Counted from the stretch's first letter, positions 25,292-34,978 are shown. The stretch: DNA of 60,399 nucleotides from Janthinobacterium sp. 344 (GCF_900112025.1 NZ_FOKL01000018.1:1-60399); one strand, 5' to 3'. A program made the numbers and translations. Notes: a model not told the origin generated them from the letters alone.

Positions 25292-25318
25292 GTCCACAAA
25301 AAGCGCGACTTTTTGGAC
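25292..25318 (+). terminator. Hairpin after the traI-traD-DUF4400 group
   Basis: CAAAAAG and CTTTTTG pair around CGCGA, extended by GTCC/GAC outside with a bulge. It lies 65 bases after the DUF4400 gene. No separate T tract follows, so termination is tentative. Confidence 0.35.
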
Positions 25319-25382
25319 AAACATTGATACTGCGATGCGCTAGCATGATGTCGTACGCAGCCACTTTTGATTTTGAGTCGCC

Positions 25383-25889
25383 ATGAATACTGAATATCGT
25401 CCGATACCGTCCTCATCTTCTGCTCACAAGGCCGCTACGCATCGTTCTGCGGCCTCATCGACGGGGTGTGAGGAAACGGTCGGTACACTGGTATGGCTGG
25501 AGGAATTTCATCAGCTCGACCAGCTGTTCAACCACCATCACAATTGTTCGCCCAAATTGCGGCACCCCGATCTGATTAGTGCTTGTATTGCAAGCGTGTT
25601 TGCGCAGCCGGAACCCGCGAAGCATATTTTTTCGTTTTTGCATACCCGAATGGTGTTGCGCGACCAATGCATGCCGCGTCGACAGGAGGAAATCTGGCGC
25701 GCCCAGTATGTATTGTTGCTGGCGCTGCAGAAGTCAGAAATGAACCGGCATCCCCATCCTCGATTCGATCTGGGACAGTTTACGACCGCGTGCATCGCCT
25801 TGGCCCTGCAGGAAGAGGGGGCGCACAGCAAAATATTTGAACAGGCACGGCGCAACATCGCCGAGCGAGCAATATCACATCTGCCATAA
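25383..25889 (+). CDS. Hypothetical ICE protein
   Basis: A 168-residue soluble protein starting MNTEYRPIPSSSSAHKAATH. The first 30 residues are serine- and alanine-rich; the rest is helical with many histidines (FNHHHNCSPKLRHPDLISAC). No family recognised. It lies between the DUF4400 gene and the lytic transglycosylase, as unknown genes often do in SXT-like elements. A GCATACC/GGTATGC stem follows at 25905-25925. Confidence 0.55.
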   Translation: MNTEYRPIPSSSSAHKAATHRSAASSTGCEETVGTLVWLEEFHQLDQLFNHHHNCSPKLRHPDLISACIASVFAQPEPAKHIFSFLHTRMVLRDQCMPRRQEEIWRAQYVLLLALQKSEMNRHPHPRFDLGQFTTACIALALQEEGAHSKIFEQARRNIAERAISHLP

Positions 25890-26042
25890 AGGGCAGATCG
25901 TAAGGCATACCGCAAACGGGTATGCGACCTGAAGTGACCTTGCCAGGCTGATGCCAGGCTTACCCGATGTACACCCTCGATGGTCTGGCGCCTGCGCGCG
26001 CCGGGTGGATCAACGCTTTCGGGTTTATGCCTGCTCTTTGCC

Positions 26043-26603
26043 ATGGAACGGTCTCTTTCGTGCTTTATAGCGATCCTTGTCGTTTGTCCGGGTTCTGCCT
26101 GGGCTTGCTGGGATCAAGCCGCCGTTCGCCACAATGTGCCGGCAGCGCTGCTTTATGCGATTGCTCAAGCGGAATCGTCACTGGACCCGAACGCAGTCAA
26201 TCGCCGCCATCTGCGCCAAACCGGTACCGTGGATATCGGCTATATGGGTGTCAATTCCAATCCACGGGTCCTACGCAATTTGGGGGTGACCGAGCAAGAC
26301 CTGCGTGAGCCCTGCAAAAACATTCATGCTGGCTCCCGTATTCTCGTGGAAAAGCTGCACAGGTACGGCAATACCTGGGAGGCGATTGGAGCATACAACG
26401 CCTCGTGTACCAAACTGGATGCGGCCCAATGCCAGGCTACGCGCACCCGCTACGCCTGGCGCGTATACGGCTTTCTCACCAATACCAGGCCGCCGGCAAT
26501 ACGCCGCGCTACGCTGCGGGACAAGTACCGGACGCAGAAAAACACGCGAGCTGAATCGGTCGTCCCAACGCAGCCTGCTCTGGTGGCAGTGGGGCTGACA
26601 TGA
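26043..26603 (+). CDS. Lytic transglycosylase (SLT domain, conjugation type)
   Basis: A 186-residue exported protein with a signal peptide (MERSLSCFIAILVVCPGSAWA) and an SLT/IagB-like domain. The catalytic glutamate lies in LLYAIAQAESSLDPNAVNRR; GYMGVNSN and YGNTWEAIGAYNASC are the family's second and third motifs. It opens gaps in peptidoglycan for the secretion channel. The frame is open 21 codons further upstream, but the signal peptide fits the start at 26043. It overlaps the next gene by 4 bases. Confidence 0.88.
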   Translation: MERSLSCFIAILVVCPGSAWACWDQAAVRHNVPAALLYAIAQAESSLDPNAVNRRHLRQTGTVDIGYMGVNSNPRVLRNLGVTEQDLREPCKNIHAGSRILVEKLHRYGNTWEAIGAYNASCTKLDAAQCQATRTRYAWRVYGFLTNTRPPAIRRATLRDKYRTQKNTRAESVVPTQPALVAVGLT

Positions 26604-27298
26604 GACGCTCTGTTGTTCATGCGACACGAGCCGCCACAGGAGTGGCTGCAGCCTGCTTGCTGATGGCCTCCTGCGCAAATGTGCATACCCAGCCACAACC
26701 TGCAGGACAGCCTTCCCGCGCAGCCACGCATGCTGCCCACCTGCAGCACATCACCCAGCTTTACTACGGTAGACATGCACGCTACGGCCTGTGTATCGAT
26801 CCAGCTTGCCCTACGCGTACGCCCAAGACGCTGGCAAGACGGGATGCGCACATTGAAGAGGTGCCGCACACCATGGTCGCGGCAGCCAGCACCCAGCGGA
26901 CGCCCGTGGGAACCGATCCAGCGAACGAAAATGATTTGTCCGATGTCACCGAACTGACGGTGTACTTTGCGCCGGGCTCTTCCCGTCTCGATAGAACGGC
27001 TCAACACGTTCTGCAGCAATTTCTTACGCTGGTGCAGCCAGCGTCCCATATTCGTATCGCTGGCAGAACAGACAACACCGGAACGCCGGCCCTGAACGAT
27101 GCCATCGCACACCAGCGCGCGGCCAGGGTCGAGCGCTATCTGCGCCGCCATCTGCACGTGCCTGCAGTTCAGCTTGAGGTGGAAAGCAGCGGCGCCTGCT
27201 GTTACGCCGCCGCCAATGCGACCGAAACGGGCCGCCAGAACAACCGGAGGGTGGAGCTCAGCCTCACCGCCGACACGCCTCGGCAGGTCCAGAGATGA
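26600..27298 (+). CDS. OmpA-like peptidoglycan-binding lipoprotein
   Basis: A 232-residue lipoprotein with an N-terminal hydrophobic stretch and lipobox MASC (cysteine near residue 25). The C-terminal 115 residues are an OmpA-like domain: VYFAPGSSRLDRTAQHVLQQ, then RIAGRTDNTG, AHQRAARVERYLRR and GRQNNRRVELSL, with the D and R that bind diaminopimelate. It should tether the outer membrane to peptidoglycan, perhaps at the transfer channel. Coupling with the transglycosylase by an ATGA overlap supports a shared wall-related role. Confidence 0.85.
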   Translation: MRRSVVHATRAATGVAAACLLMASCANVHTQPQPAGQPSRAATHAAHLQHITQLYYGRHARYGLCIDPACPTRTPKTLARRDAHIEEVPHTMVAAASTQRTPVGTDPANENDLSDVTELTVYFAPGSSRLDRTAQHVLQQFLTLVQPASHIRIAGRTDNTGTPALNDAIAHQRAARVERYLRRHLHVPAVQLEVESSGACCYAAANATETGRQNNRRVELSLTADTPRQVQR

Positions 27299-27463
27299 GA
27301 ACCCCAACTCACCTGATCAACCTGACTTCGGCATGGGGAGCGTGCCGGCCGGGCACGATCGCGTGGCAATGTCCCGTCCGTGGTCCTCCTAGGCTGCCAT
27401 GCCGCATCACCTAGCCGCCCGCACAGACAGTTTTAGGCAATTTTCTTCACGATCACGATTGGA

Positions 27464-27850
27464 ATGCACATGAACACCCTGCAATACGTCACCGTTCTCC
27501 CTTTCAAACAACACGGCAAGCGGCCGCTTGGCCTGCGCGTCTCCACTACGGCCAAGGTACTGGCACTGCTGACCCTGATCACCCTGGGCCTGCTCGCTGC
27601 GATCCCCGTCACCGCCATCGACCTCGTCGCGTTCACCGGCATCACCGGCCCGTTGACGTCAGCACTGACGCAATTGGCCGCACTGGCACCCGGCGTTAAA
27701 GCACTGGTCGGCTTCATCGGCTTCGTGGTGGCCCTGATCTCGCTGTCCGCCCTGCGTAATTTCAGTCCGGTGCTGTTCTTCATCGGCTTGGCGATTTTCG
27801 GCTCGGTCGGGTTGGTCATTGGCGGCGCCATCATGGGCGCCACGATCTGA
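27464..27850 (+). CDS. traA: F-type conjugative pilin (TraA-like)
   Basis: A 128-residue hydrophobic protein with a basic leader (residues 1-35, FKQHGKRPLGLRVSTTAKV) and three hydrophobic stretches, two of them in the mature part (ALVGFIGFVVALISLSALRN; LFFIGLAIFGSVGLVIGGAI). This is the pattern of F/TrhA-like pilins, which are cleaved after a long leader and inserted in the inner membrane. It lies right before traL, as in F-type systems. A S26-type peptidase gene (35325) may process it. The upstream gap 27299-27463 should hold the tra operon promoter but I see only GTGCC-GGCCG-GGCAC (27342-27356). Confidence 0.75.
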   Translation: MHMNTLQYVTVLPFKQHGKRPLGLRVSTTAKVLALLTLITLGLLAAIPVTAIDLVAFTGITGPLTSALTQLAALAPGVKALVGFIGFVVALISLSALRNFSPVLFFIGLAIFGSVGLVIGGAIMGATI

Positions 27851-27894
27851 ACCAGGCTGGCGCAGACACCGCACATAGAGAAAAGGAGGACGCC

Positions 27895-28194
27895 ATGGAA
27901 GCCGACACCTATATTCCGCGGCGGCTAGACGACCAATGGAAGATTGGCCTATGGGACTTTGATGTCGCCTTTCCCGTCCTCCTTTCGATCTTTGTCGGCT
28001 ATCTGGCCAGCAGCAAACTCGGATTTTTCCTCGCGGTCTGCGCCGGCGTCGCTGTGTCGCGCTGGCTCAGCCGTAAAAAAGCGGACAAGCATCCGGCCTT
28101 TGTACTGCACTGGGCGTACTGGTACCTGCCTGTCAGCCCGTTGACGTCCATGCGCTCGACCCCGCCTTCGCATATCCGCAAGATGGTTGGGTAG
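27895..28194 (+). CDS. traL: Type IV conjugative transfer protein TraL
   Basis: A 99-residue TraL, a small inner-membrane component of the F-type secretion core. The start YIPRRLDDQWKIGLWDFD is the family signature. One or two membrane segments follow (FPVLLSIFVGYLASS, LGFFLAVCAGVAVSRWL), then a basic loop and HPAFVLHWAYWYLP. GGAGG lies near the ATG. Its C-terminus is followed after 16 bases by traE. Confidence 0.93.
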   Translation: MEADTYIPRRLDDQWKIGLWDFDVAFPVLLSIFVGYLASSKLGFFLAVCAGVAVSRWLSRKKADKHPAFVLHWAYWYLPVSPLTSMRSTPPSHIRKMVG

Positions 28195-28210
28195 GACCAA
28201 GGAGGGCACC

Positions 28211-28813
28211 GTGAAACTGGAAACCTATCAGGATGACCTGGGCGCTCTGCGGCGCCGCGTATTTGACCAGCGCCTGGCCATTGGCATCCTTTCCGTTTGC
28301 CTGATGCTGGCGTTGACCATCATTGTCCGCATCGCGGGCACGGAACGCACTGTCATTGTGCCGCCGGCTATCAATAAAACGTTCTGGATCGAGGACGGCA
28401 AGGCCAGCAACGACTATCTGGTGCAGATGTCCGGCTATATCGCCTACCTGATGCTGGACGTCACGCCGAAGTCCATCGAATGGAAGAAGGACATGCTGCT
28501 CAGCTGGTGCCTGCCGGAGAACGCCGGCAGCATCAAGACCCGCCAGGATCTGGAGGCGGCAAGACTGAAGAAGCTCAATGCGAGCACGTACTTCCAGATG
28601 CAACAACTGGTACCTGACGAAGAAACGCAATCGGTCACGATGACCGGCTACCTCAAAACCCAGGTAAACGGGGCCAATACCTCCGACAACCTCAAGACCT
28701 ACCGCGTGGACTTCGCCTTCAGAGGCGCGCGCGTGCATTTGAAAGATTTCAAGGAGTTGAAAGATGGAAAACCGGATACTGCCACTGGCGTGGCTGCTGC
28801 TGGGGCTCGTTGA
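28211..28813 (+). CDS. traE: Type IV conjugative transfer protein TraE
   Basis: A 200-residue TraE/VirB8-like inner-membrane protein. A short cytosolic N-terminus is followed by one membrane segment (LAIGILSVCLMLALTIIVRI) and a periplasmic domain with FWIEDGKASNDYLVQMSGYI and MLDVTPKSIEWKKDMLLSW. GGAGG lies 5 bases before the GTG at 28211, which I prefer to a TTG at 28187. The 3' end overlaps traK by 50 bases. Confidence 0.92.
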   Translation: MKLETYQDDLGALRRRVFDQRLAIGILSVCLMLALTIIVRIAGTERTVIVPPAINKTFWIEDGKASNDYLVQMSGYIAYLMLDVTPKSIEWKKDMLLSWCLPENAGSIKTRQDLEAARLKKLNASTYFQMQQLVPDEETQSVTMTGYLKTQVNGANTSDNLKTYRVDFAFRGARVHLKDFKELKDGKPDTATGVAAAGAR

Positions 28814-29570
28814 GCTGCCCGCCTGGGCCGACCAGATCAGAGAGGTCAGGGACGGCGCCGCCATCGAGGCGGTCATCGGCGCACATGAACCCACGCGCAT
28901 CCGCATCGAGGGCGCCAAGATCATCGACGTCGTCGGCAACATTTATTCAAGCAGCAACTGTGCGTCCAAACCTGCCGACGCCAGCCTGCCCGTGGCGCCA
29001 GGTGCCGGCACGACCGTCAATCCCGGCGGCCAGCTGTCGCTTGCCTGCGACCTGGCCAAAGGCGAAATCTATATTCAACCGGTGGGCACTGCTGCCAAGC
29101 CGATCAACCTGTTTATTTCTTCCGCCACGGCGACCTACACCTTGCGCCTGAACCGCGCGGAGGTACCTGCTGACACCATCGTGATCTCAGACAAGTCGGC
29201 CAGACGCCAGGCCAAGGCAGCCAATGCCGGCGGAGTGGGGCCAGGGAGGTCCGCCACATTCATCCGCTCCCTGAAATCGATGCTGATGTTCATGGCTTCC
29301 GAGCAGGTGCCCGACGACGTCCGGATGGAAGAGCGAGACGAAGCGCGCCTGCTGTGGGCGGAAGCGGAAATGAAGCTCATCCGCCAGTTTGAAGGCCGTG
29401 GCCTCATCGGCGAGACCTATGCACTGAGCAATATCAGCGGTGCGCCGCTGGTGCTCGCAGAACAGGAATTTGACCGCGACGATGGCGATGTCCTGGCCGT
29501 CGCCATCGACAACCTCAACTTGCGTCCGAACGAGAGCACGCGAGTCTATGTCATCAGGGCAGGGGAGTGA
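28764..29570 (+). CDS. traK: Type-F secretin-like protein TraK
   Basis: A 268-residue TraK (VirB9-like), part of the outer-membrane core with TraV and TraB. It has a signal peptide (ILPLAWLLLGLVELPAWA) and a beta-rich body: IEGAKIIDVVGNIYSSSNC, GEIYIQPVG, and NLFISSATATYTLRL. The C-terminal domain (DVLAVAIDNLNLRPNESTRV) is the part that contacts TraV. AAGGAG lies 8 bases before the ATG. The start is within traE. Confidence 0.92.
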   Translation: MENRILPLAWLLLGLVELPAWADQIREVRDGAAIEAVIGAHEPTRIRIEGAKIIDVVGNIYSSSNCASKPADASLPVAPGAGTTVNPGGQLSLACDLAKGEIYIQPVGTAAKPINLFISSATATYTLRLNRAEVPADTIVISDKSARRQAKAANAGGVGPGRSATFIRSLKSMLMFMASEQVPDDVRMEERDEARLLWAEAEMKLIRQFEGRGLIGETYALSNISGAPLVLAEQEFDRDDGDVLAVAIDNLNLRPNESTRVYVIRAGE

Positions 29571-29576
29571 GCCGCC

Positions 29577-30959
29577 ATGCGCATCATGCAAACATTGAAA
29601 TCCTGCACGGCACGGTTGACGCCCAAGCAGCAGCAGTACCTGGCCGCCGCCGGTATCGTGACAGCCTGCATTGGCGTCCTGTGGGCGGTACTGGCCTATT
29701 CCGAGTCCGGCAGCCCGGCCAAGCAGCTCCCCAAAGCGACCGACAAGCGCGCCACCGTCAATGTGGATGGCACCAGCATGATGGTGCCGGGCCAGATCTC
29801 GCCGGAAGACCAATGGGTCGGCAATGCCGGCAAGAAGCTGGCCCAATATGACAGTGACAAGGAAGCGCAAGACAAAATCAACAACGATCACAAGGTCGTC
29901 GAAGCAGCCTTGCTCAAGCGCCTGGCCGATCTGGAAGCAAAAACGGCCGCCACGGCAGAACCAGCGCCGCCACCCGCACCGCCCGCGCCCGTCACGCCGC
30001 CCATTCCCCAGCCATCGGGGCCGGCTCCATCGCAGTACCCTCCTGGCACGCCACTCGGTGGCAACATGCCGCCAGGACCGCCCGCCACCGACGTAGCCAG
30101 TGGGAACACCGGCGTGCTGCGGCCAAACGAGCCACCGGAGACGCCCGCCCCCATGATCCGCGTGTCCCTGGGCGCCGCGACAGACTCCAGCAGGAAGACT
30201 GGATCCACCGGCGAGATCGGGGCGAATGGGGGAACGACTGCGAATACGCTGGAGGACTTCCTTCCGGTCGGCATCCTGCCCGGAGAGCTGCTCGGTGGGA
30301 TCGATGCGCCAACGGGTGGGCAAGCCCAAAGCAATCCGCTGCCGGCACTCATCAAGATTTCAGCCGCAGCCATCCTGCCGAATCAGTTCCGCGCGGACGT
30401 CAAGGAATGCTTTGTGGTTGCCTCCGGCTATGGCGACATCAGTTCCGAACGCGCGTACCTGCGCACCGACGTGCTCTCCTGCATCCGCTACGACCGCTCG
30501 GTGGTCGAGGTCAAGATCGAGGGTAACATCTTTGGGGAGGATGGCAACCTGGGGCTGCGCGGCACGCTCGTCTCCAAACAGGGGCAGCTGCTGGCCAACA
30601 GCCTGCGCGCCGGCATCGTCAGCGGCATCGGCCAGGGTTTTGCACAAGGTAACAGCTCATTTACGACTTCGCCGTTTGGCACCCTGTCGACGACGACCAG
30701 CGGCACGGGCGATCAATTCCGCCGTGGCATTGGCAGCGGCATGGGGAGCGCGCTCAACAACCTGGCCAACTATTACATCCGGCTGGCCGAACAGACATTT
30801 CCCGTCATCGAGGTGCATGCGGGCCGCAAAGTGGACGTGGTGCTGACGCGCGGCGTGCGCATTCCCGCGCGGCCCATGTCACGCAGCGACGCGGACCGGC
30901 AGGATCAGCTTGGCCTTGCCGAGCGCACGATGGAGGTTCCCAATGAAGATGCTGACTAG
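29577..30959 (+). CDS. traB: Type IV secretion core protein TraB (VirB10-like)
   Basis: A 460-residue TraB that spans the inner membrane and reaches the outer-membrane core. It has one membrane segment (YLAAAGIVTACIGVLWAVLA), a short coiled coil (about residues 80-125) and a proline-rich periplasmic stretch (EPAPPPAPPAPVTPPIPQPS) that gives reach. The VirB10-like beta-barrel domain follows (residues 240-430), with RTDVLSCIRYDRSVVEVKIE and GLRGTLVSKQGQ, ending with the ...VDVVLTRGVRIP motif. It overlaps the dsbC-like gene by 17 bases. Confidence 0.95.
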   Translation: MRIMQTLKSCTARLTPKQQQYLAAAGIVTACIGVLWAVLAYSESGSPAKQLPKATDKRATVNVDGTSMMVPGQISPEDQWVGNAGKKLAQYDSDKEAQDKINNDHKVVEAALLKRLADLEAKTAATAEPAPPPAPPAPVTPPIPQPSGPAPSQYPPGTPLGGNMPPGPPATDVASGNTGVLRPNEPPETPAPMIRVSLGAATDSSRKTGSTGEIGANGGTTANTLEDFLPVGILPGELLGGIDAPTGGQAQSNPLPALIKISAAAILPNQFRADVKECFVVASGYGDISSERAYLRTDVLSCIRYDRSVVEVKIEGNIFGEDGNLGLRGTLVSKQGQLLANSLRAGIVSGIGQGFAQGNSSFTTSPFGTLSTTTSGTGDQFRRGIGSGMGSALNNLANYYIRLAEQTFPVIEVHAGRKVDVVLTRGVRIPARPMSRSDADRQDQLGLAERTMEVPNEDAD

Positions 30960-31719
30960 ACTGGCCCTCGCCGCGCTCACCTGCGCCGCCACACTCGGCG
31001 CCCACGCCAGTACGGCCGAGGACACACTGCTCGCCGCGCTGAAGCGAACCTATCCCGGCACGGCCTTTGATACTGTCACGGCGACACCGATCCCCCACGT
31101 CTTTGAGGTGTGGATGGGCGACAACGTCGGCTTCGTCGCCGATACACGCCCTGACTACATGATCTTTGGCCGCCTGGTCGACCTGCGCGCCATGCGCGAC
31201 CTGACCGCACCGAAACTGCAGCAGCATACCAAAGCGGCCAACCCGGCAGCGCCGACGGTAGCGGCTATCGATGTCCGCCAGTTGCCGTTGGCCGATGCGA
31301 TCGTCTCCACGCAGGGCAGGGGCGAACGCGTCCTTTATCTCTTCAGCGATCCACATTGTCCGTATTGCCGCCAGCTCGAACCGGAACTGGTCAAGGTACC
31401 CAACCTGCGCATCTACAACTTCATGGTGCCATTCCAGGACGAGGCTTTACCTCTGCGCATCTGGTGTGCTACCGACCGCATCGCTGCCTGGCGCAGCGCC
31501 GTCAGCGGCACATTGGACGGGCAGGGCGCACCAGCCCAATGCGCCCATCCGCTCGACCGCAACCTGGCCCTGGCCAGCACATTGGGCGTACAGGGCACGC
31601 CGACCCTCTTCTTTGCTGATGGCGCACGGGAAACCGGTTTTATCAGTGCCAGTGAGATTGAGGCCCATCTGGCGCAAGCCGCGTCGCGCCACCAAGCCAG
31701 TAAGAACCCACAGGAGTAA
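30943..31719 (+). CDS. dsbC: DsbC-like thiol-disulfide isomerase
   Basis: A 258-residue exported protein of the DsbC/DsbG class. A signal peptide (MKMLTRLALAALTCAATLGA) leads a short N-terminal dimerisation-like region. The thioredoxin fold carries FSDPHCPYCRQLEPEL, with the active CPYC, and the cis-proline in GVQGTPTLFFADG. It presumably folds the cysteine-rich transfer proteins (TraU, TraN, TraH). Its place between traB and traV is the same as dsbC in SXT/R391 and IncC elements. The start is fixed by GGAGG ahead of the ATG at 30943. Confidence 0.9.
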   Translation: MKMLTRLALAALTCAATLGAHASTAEDTLLAALKRTYPGTAFDTVTATPIPHVFEVWMGDNVGFVADTRPDYMIFGRLVDLRAMRDLTAPKLQQHTKAANPAAPTVAAIDVRQLPLADAIVSTQGRGERVLYLFSDPHCPYCRQLEPELVKVPNLRIYNFMVPFQDEALPLRIWCATDRIAAWRSAVSGTLDGQGAPAQCAHPLDRNLALASTLGVQGTPTLFFADGARETGFISASEIEAHLAQAASRHQASKNPQE

Positions 31720-31721
31720 TC

Positions 31722-32384
31722 ATGCAACTGAATCCATCGATTTCATTCCGTGCCAAAAAACTGTCCGCCGCAGCGGTTTGCCTGACGATCCTGGCCGGGT
31801 GCGGCGACATGACAGGCCTGGGCGGCAAGTCCGAATATGCTTGCAAGGCGCCAGAAGGCGTGCAGTGCAACTCTGTCTCCGGCAATTACTACAACTCGTT
31901 GCCATCGGGCGGCGGTGGGACGGCCACAGGGGCTCCCACAAAAGGAACGCCGCGTGCAGCCCCGCGCAGCATGTACACGATGCTAAAAGCTGCATCCAGC
32001 GGCAGCGCCATGCAGGGATCGCCTGCGTTCGAGCCCGCCGCGCTGCGCTCGCCGCCGCGCGTCATGCGGCTCTGGATCAAACCGTGGGAGGACAGCGACC
32101 ATGATCTCCACGATCAGTCCTTTGTCTACCTGCAGACAGACCCTGGCAGGTGGCAGATCGCCCATGCGCAGCGGCAGATCCGTGATGCCTATGCGCCCCT
32201 GAAACCGCCCGCACCTCAGCGGGCCTCATCTCCGGGTACAGCGTCTCCCTCCGGACAGGCCAACTCTGGCGCTGAAACACGGCCAACCTCGCTGCCAGCG
32301 GGAGCGCTTGCCGATCCTCCCCTCGGGGCCGTCACGACGGTTCTAGAAGGCGCGCCGTCTCCAGCGCCGGCAACAAACCAATAG
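31722..32384 (+). CDS. traV: Conjugative transfer lipoprotein TraV
   Basis: A 220-residue TraV (VirB7-like) outer-membrane lipoprotein that stabilises the TraK ring. The lipobox LAGC (cysteine near residue 27) is followed by GDMTGLGGKSEYACKAPEGV, with the two further cysteines typical of TraV (YACKAP and VQCNSV). MRLWIKPWEDSDHDLHDQSF is the family's C-terminal element. The tail of about 60 residues is proline- and serine-rich. Confidence 0.92.
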   Translation: MQLNPSISFRAKKLSAAAVCLTILAGCGDMTGLGGKSEYACKAPEGVQCNSVSGNYYNSLPSGGGGTATGAPTKGTPRAAPRSMYTMLKAASSGSAMQGSPAFEPAALRSPPRVMRLWIKPWEDSDHDLHDQSFVYLQTDPGRWQIAHAQRQIRDAYAPLKPPAPQRASSPGTASPSGQANSGAETRPTSLPAGALADPPLGAVTTVLEGAPSPAPATNQ

Positions 32385-32410
32385 CGATATTGTATTCAGA
32401 GAGGACAAAT

Positions 32411-34978
32411 ATGCTCAAGTTCTTCATGCCAGAAAACGATGGCGAAGGGATCAGCGCTGGCCTCTGGGATCTGTTTGGATTAAGCCGAGGCGAGACATTT
32501 TCCAAGGATCAGTTTGCCAGCTGGCTACCGTACGGTCCCTATGTCGACAGCGAGCAGCTGTTCATCAATCGCCATCACCAGCTTGGTTTCATGCTCGAAC
32601 TCATGCCCCAGGCCGGCGCCGATGAGCGCATGGTGGAAGTACTGCAAAGCCTGTATACCAACTGTCCCGCCAACACGGGTGTGCAATTTCACCTGTTTGG
32701 CTCGCCGGACATCCGCGCCCCGCTGATCCAATATGCCAACATGCGCATGGAAGACGAGGATCAGTATGAAAACTCGCAGCAGTGGGGCCGGCCGGCACGG
32801 AACAGCAACCTGTACCGCCAGCTGGCACGCCAACGCGTGCATCATCTGCTGGCCGGGAGCCAGAAATCCCTGACCAAGGGATTTCATTTTACGCTGCGCG
32901 ACTTTCGACTGATGATGAGCGTCACGGTGGACGGACGCGCCGATGATATCGGCCAGCGCGAAGCGGCGATTAGTTTGCGCGACTCGATGGCAAGCACCCT
33001 TGACGCCGCCTCTATACCCAGCAAAGAATGCGATGCGGCCGACTTAATCAACTGGTGCGCACTGTTCACCAATCCGCACCGGCTCACAGATGGTTTCATC
33101 CCATGGATTCACTACGATGAGGGAAGAGAACTGCGGGATCAGATTGTGGACTTCGATACCGTCCAGGAGCCGACCAACGAAGGCATCCGGTTTTCGAAGC
33201 CAGGCAAGCCGCAGCAGGTGGAAGCACGCTTCTTCTCCATTAAATCGTTTCCGGGACGTTTTCCCCTCTGGCAGATGGGTGCGCTCATCGGCCACGCCAT
33301 GCAACCGGCACTGCAGTACCGTGCGCCGTTCCTGCTCACCATGGGCGTGCACATCCTCGATACGAACACGACGCGGACATTGATTACGGCGAACCATATC
33401 CGCGCGACACAGAACGCGGCCAGCAAGATGGCCGCCATCATGCCGGACGTGCAGAAGAAGCAGGAAGACTGGAGTGCCGTCGCCAACGCCATGGATGTCG
33501 GCGGCAACCTCGTCTCGATGTACCACCAGCTGGCCATTTTCTGTCCGCCCGCCGAGGCGACGGCGGCTGCAGAAGCGGCCAGGGCCATCTGGCGTGCCAG
33601 CGGCTTTGAACTCAATGCCGATGTGTACATGCACCGGCAGGCGCTGCTGGCGAGCTTGCCCATGACCCTGACGCCCGCATTCCACAACGACATGAAGAAG
33701 ATGAAGCGGGTGACGCGCAAATCCATGGCGAACGCCATCCATCTCGCGCCCCTGCTGGCGGAATGGCGAGGAACCGACACGCCAACGCTCATCTTCGCCG
33801 GCCGCCGCGGCCAGCTCGTGACGCTGGACCTGTATGACAACGACCTGGGCAACTACAATTTTGCCGTCGTCGGCGCTCCAGGTTCCGGCAAGTCCGTCAC
33901 CCTCAACGAGATAGCCTGGTCATATCGCTCCGGCGGTGCGCAAGTGCGCCTGCTTGATCTCGGGCGCTCATTTGAGAAGCTGTGCAAGAAAGCCAATGGC
34001 ACGCATGTCGAGTTCAGCCCCCGCTCGAAGATCATTTTGAACCCGTTTACAGCGGTCAATGACATTCACGAAGACATCGATATGCTAATGCCCGCCCTGG
34101 CGAAGATGTGTTCCATGAGTCAGCAATTGCAAGAAGTGCAATATAAGGCCATTTCAACGGTCCTCCTGAAGCTATGGAAATCCTACGGCAATGATCTGAC
34201 GATCACCGCTTTGCGCGACGAATTCAAGACCGGCAGTATTGTTGAACTCGAAATCAAAGGCGATGAGCGCATCCGCGATCTTGCCATCATGCTCAATCCA
34301 TACTCCAAGGACGGGCAGTACGAACGCTTCTTCGAGGGCAAGAATAACGTCGACTTCTCGAATGACTTCGTCGTGATCGAAAACGAAGAACTCAAACGCA
34401 AGCCCGATCTGCATGCCGTCGTCAATATCCTGCTGATGTACCAGATCACCGGCGAGATGTACCTGAACCGCGATCGCAAGAAGCTCCTGATTATCGATGA
34501 ACTCAAGCAACAGCTTGGAGAGATCGGTGCAGACGACCCGGTCAAGGCCGCCGTGGTGGAAGAAGCAGCCCGGCGTGCGCGCAAGTATGGCGGTGCACTG
34601 GGCACCGCGACGCAGGGTGCCGATGACTATTACGGTTCGGTGCAAATGACGGCCGCTTTCAACTGCTCCGACTGGGTTTTCCTGCTGCGGCAAAAACCGG
34701 AGTCGATTGACATCCTGGAAAGCAACAAGCGCCTCGTCATGGATGCGGCCAAAAAGCGGCTGCTCAAATCGCTGCGCACGGAAGCGGGGGCCTTTGCGGA
34801 AATGTACGTCTCGTCGCCCATCGGCGAAGGCGTCGTACGCCTCGTCATTGATCCAGCCACACAGCTGCTGTTCTCGAACAAACTCGCCGACAACAAGCCG
34901 ATCGATGCCCTGCGCGCCCAAGGCTATTCCATCGACGAGGCCATCGCCCGGGTACTGGCAGATAGGGGACTTCAATGA
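32411..34978 (+). CDS. traC: Type IV secretion ATPase TraC (VirB4-like)
   Basis: An 855-residue TraC, the cytosolic ATPase for pilus assembly. Walker A is VVGAPGSGKSVTLNE (about residue 490) and Walker B is KKLLIIDELKQQLG. The N-terminal half has the TraC-like domain with FASWLPYGPYVDSEQLFINR and the FTLRDFRLMMS segment. I chose the ATG at 32411 with GAGAGGA ahead of it over an upstream TTG. The stop overlaps the start of the next gene (ATGA). Confidence 0.96.
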   Translation: MLKFFMPENDGEGISAGLWDLFGLSRGETFSKDQFASWLPYGPYVDSEQLFINRHHQLGFMLELMPQAGADERMVEVLQSLYTNCPANTGVQFHLFGSPDIRAPLIQYANMRMEDEDQYENSQQWGRPARNSNLYRQLARQRVHHLLAGSQKSLTKGFHFTLRDFRLMMSVTVDGRADDIGQREAAISLRDSMASTLDAASIPSKECDAADLINWCALFTNPHRLTDGFIPWIHYDEGRELRDQIVDFDTVQEPTNEGIRFSKPGKPQQVEARFFSIKSFPGRFPLWQMGALIGHAMQPALQYRAPFLLTMGVHILDTNTTRTLITANHIRATQNAASKMAAIMPDVQKKQEDWSAVANAMDVGGNLVSMYHQLAIFCPPAEATAAAEAARAIWRASGFELNADVYMHRQALLASLPMTLTPAFHNDMKKMKRVTRKSMANAIHLAPLLAEWRGTDTPTLIFAGRRGQLVTLDLYDNDLGNYNFAVVGAPGSGKSVTLNEIAWSYRSGGAQVRLLDLGRSFEKLCKKANGTHVEFSPRSKIILNPFTAVNDIHEDIDMLMPALAKMCSMSQQLQEVQYKAISTVLLKLWKSYGNDLTITALRDEFKTGSIVELEIKGDERIRDLAIMLNPYSKDGQYERFFEGKNNVDFSNDFVVIENEELKRKPDLHAVVNILLMYQITGEMYLNRDRKKLLIIDELKQQLGEIGADDPVKAAVVEEAARRARKYGGALGTATQGADDYYGSVQMTAAFNCSDWVFLLRQKPESIDILESNKRLVMDAAKKRLLKSLRTEAGAFAEMYVSSPIGEGVVRLVIDPATQLLFSNKLADNKPIDALRAQGYSIDEAIARVLADRGLQ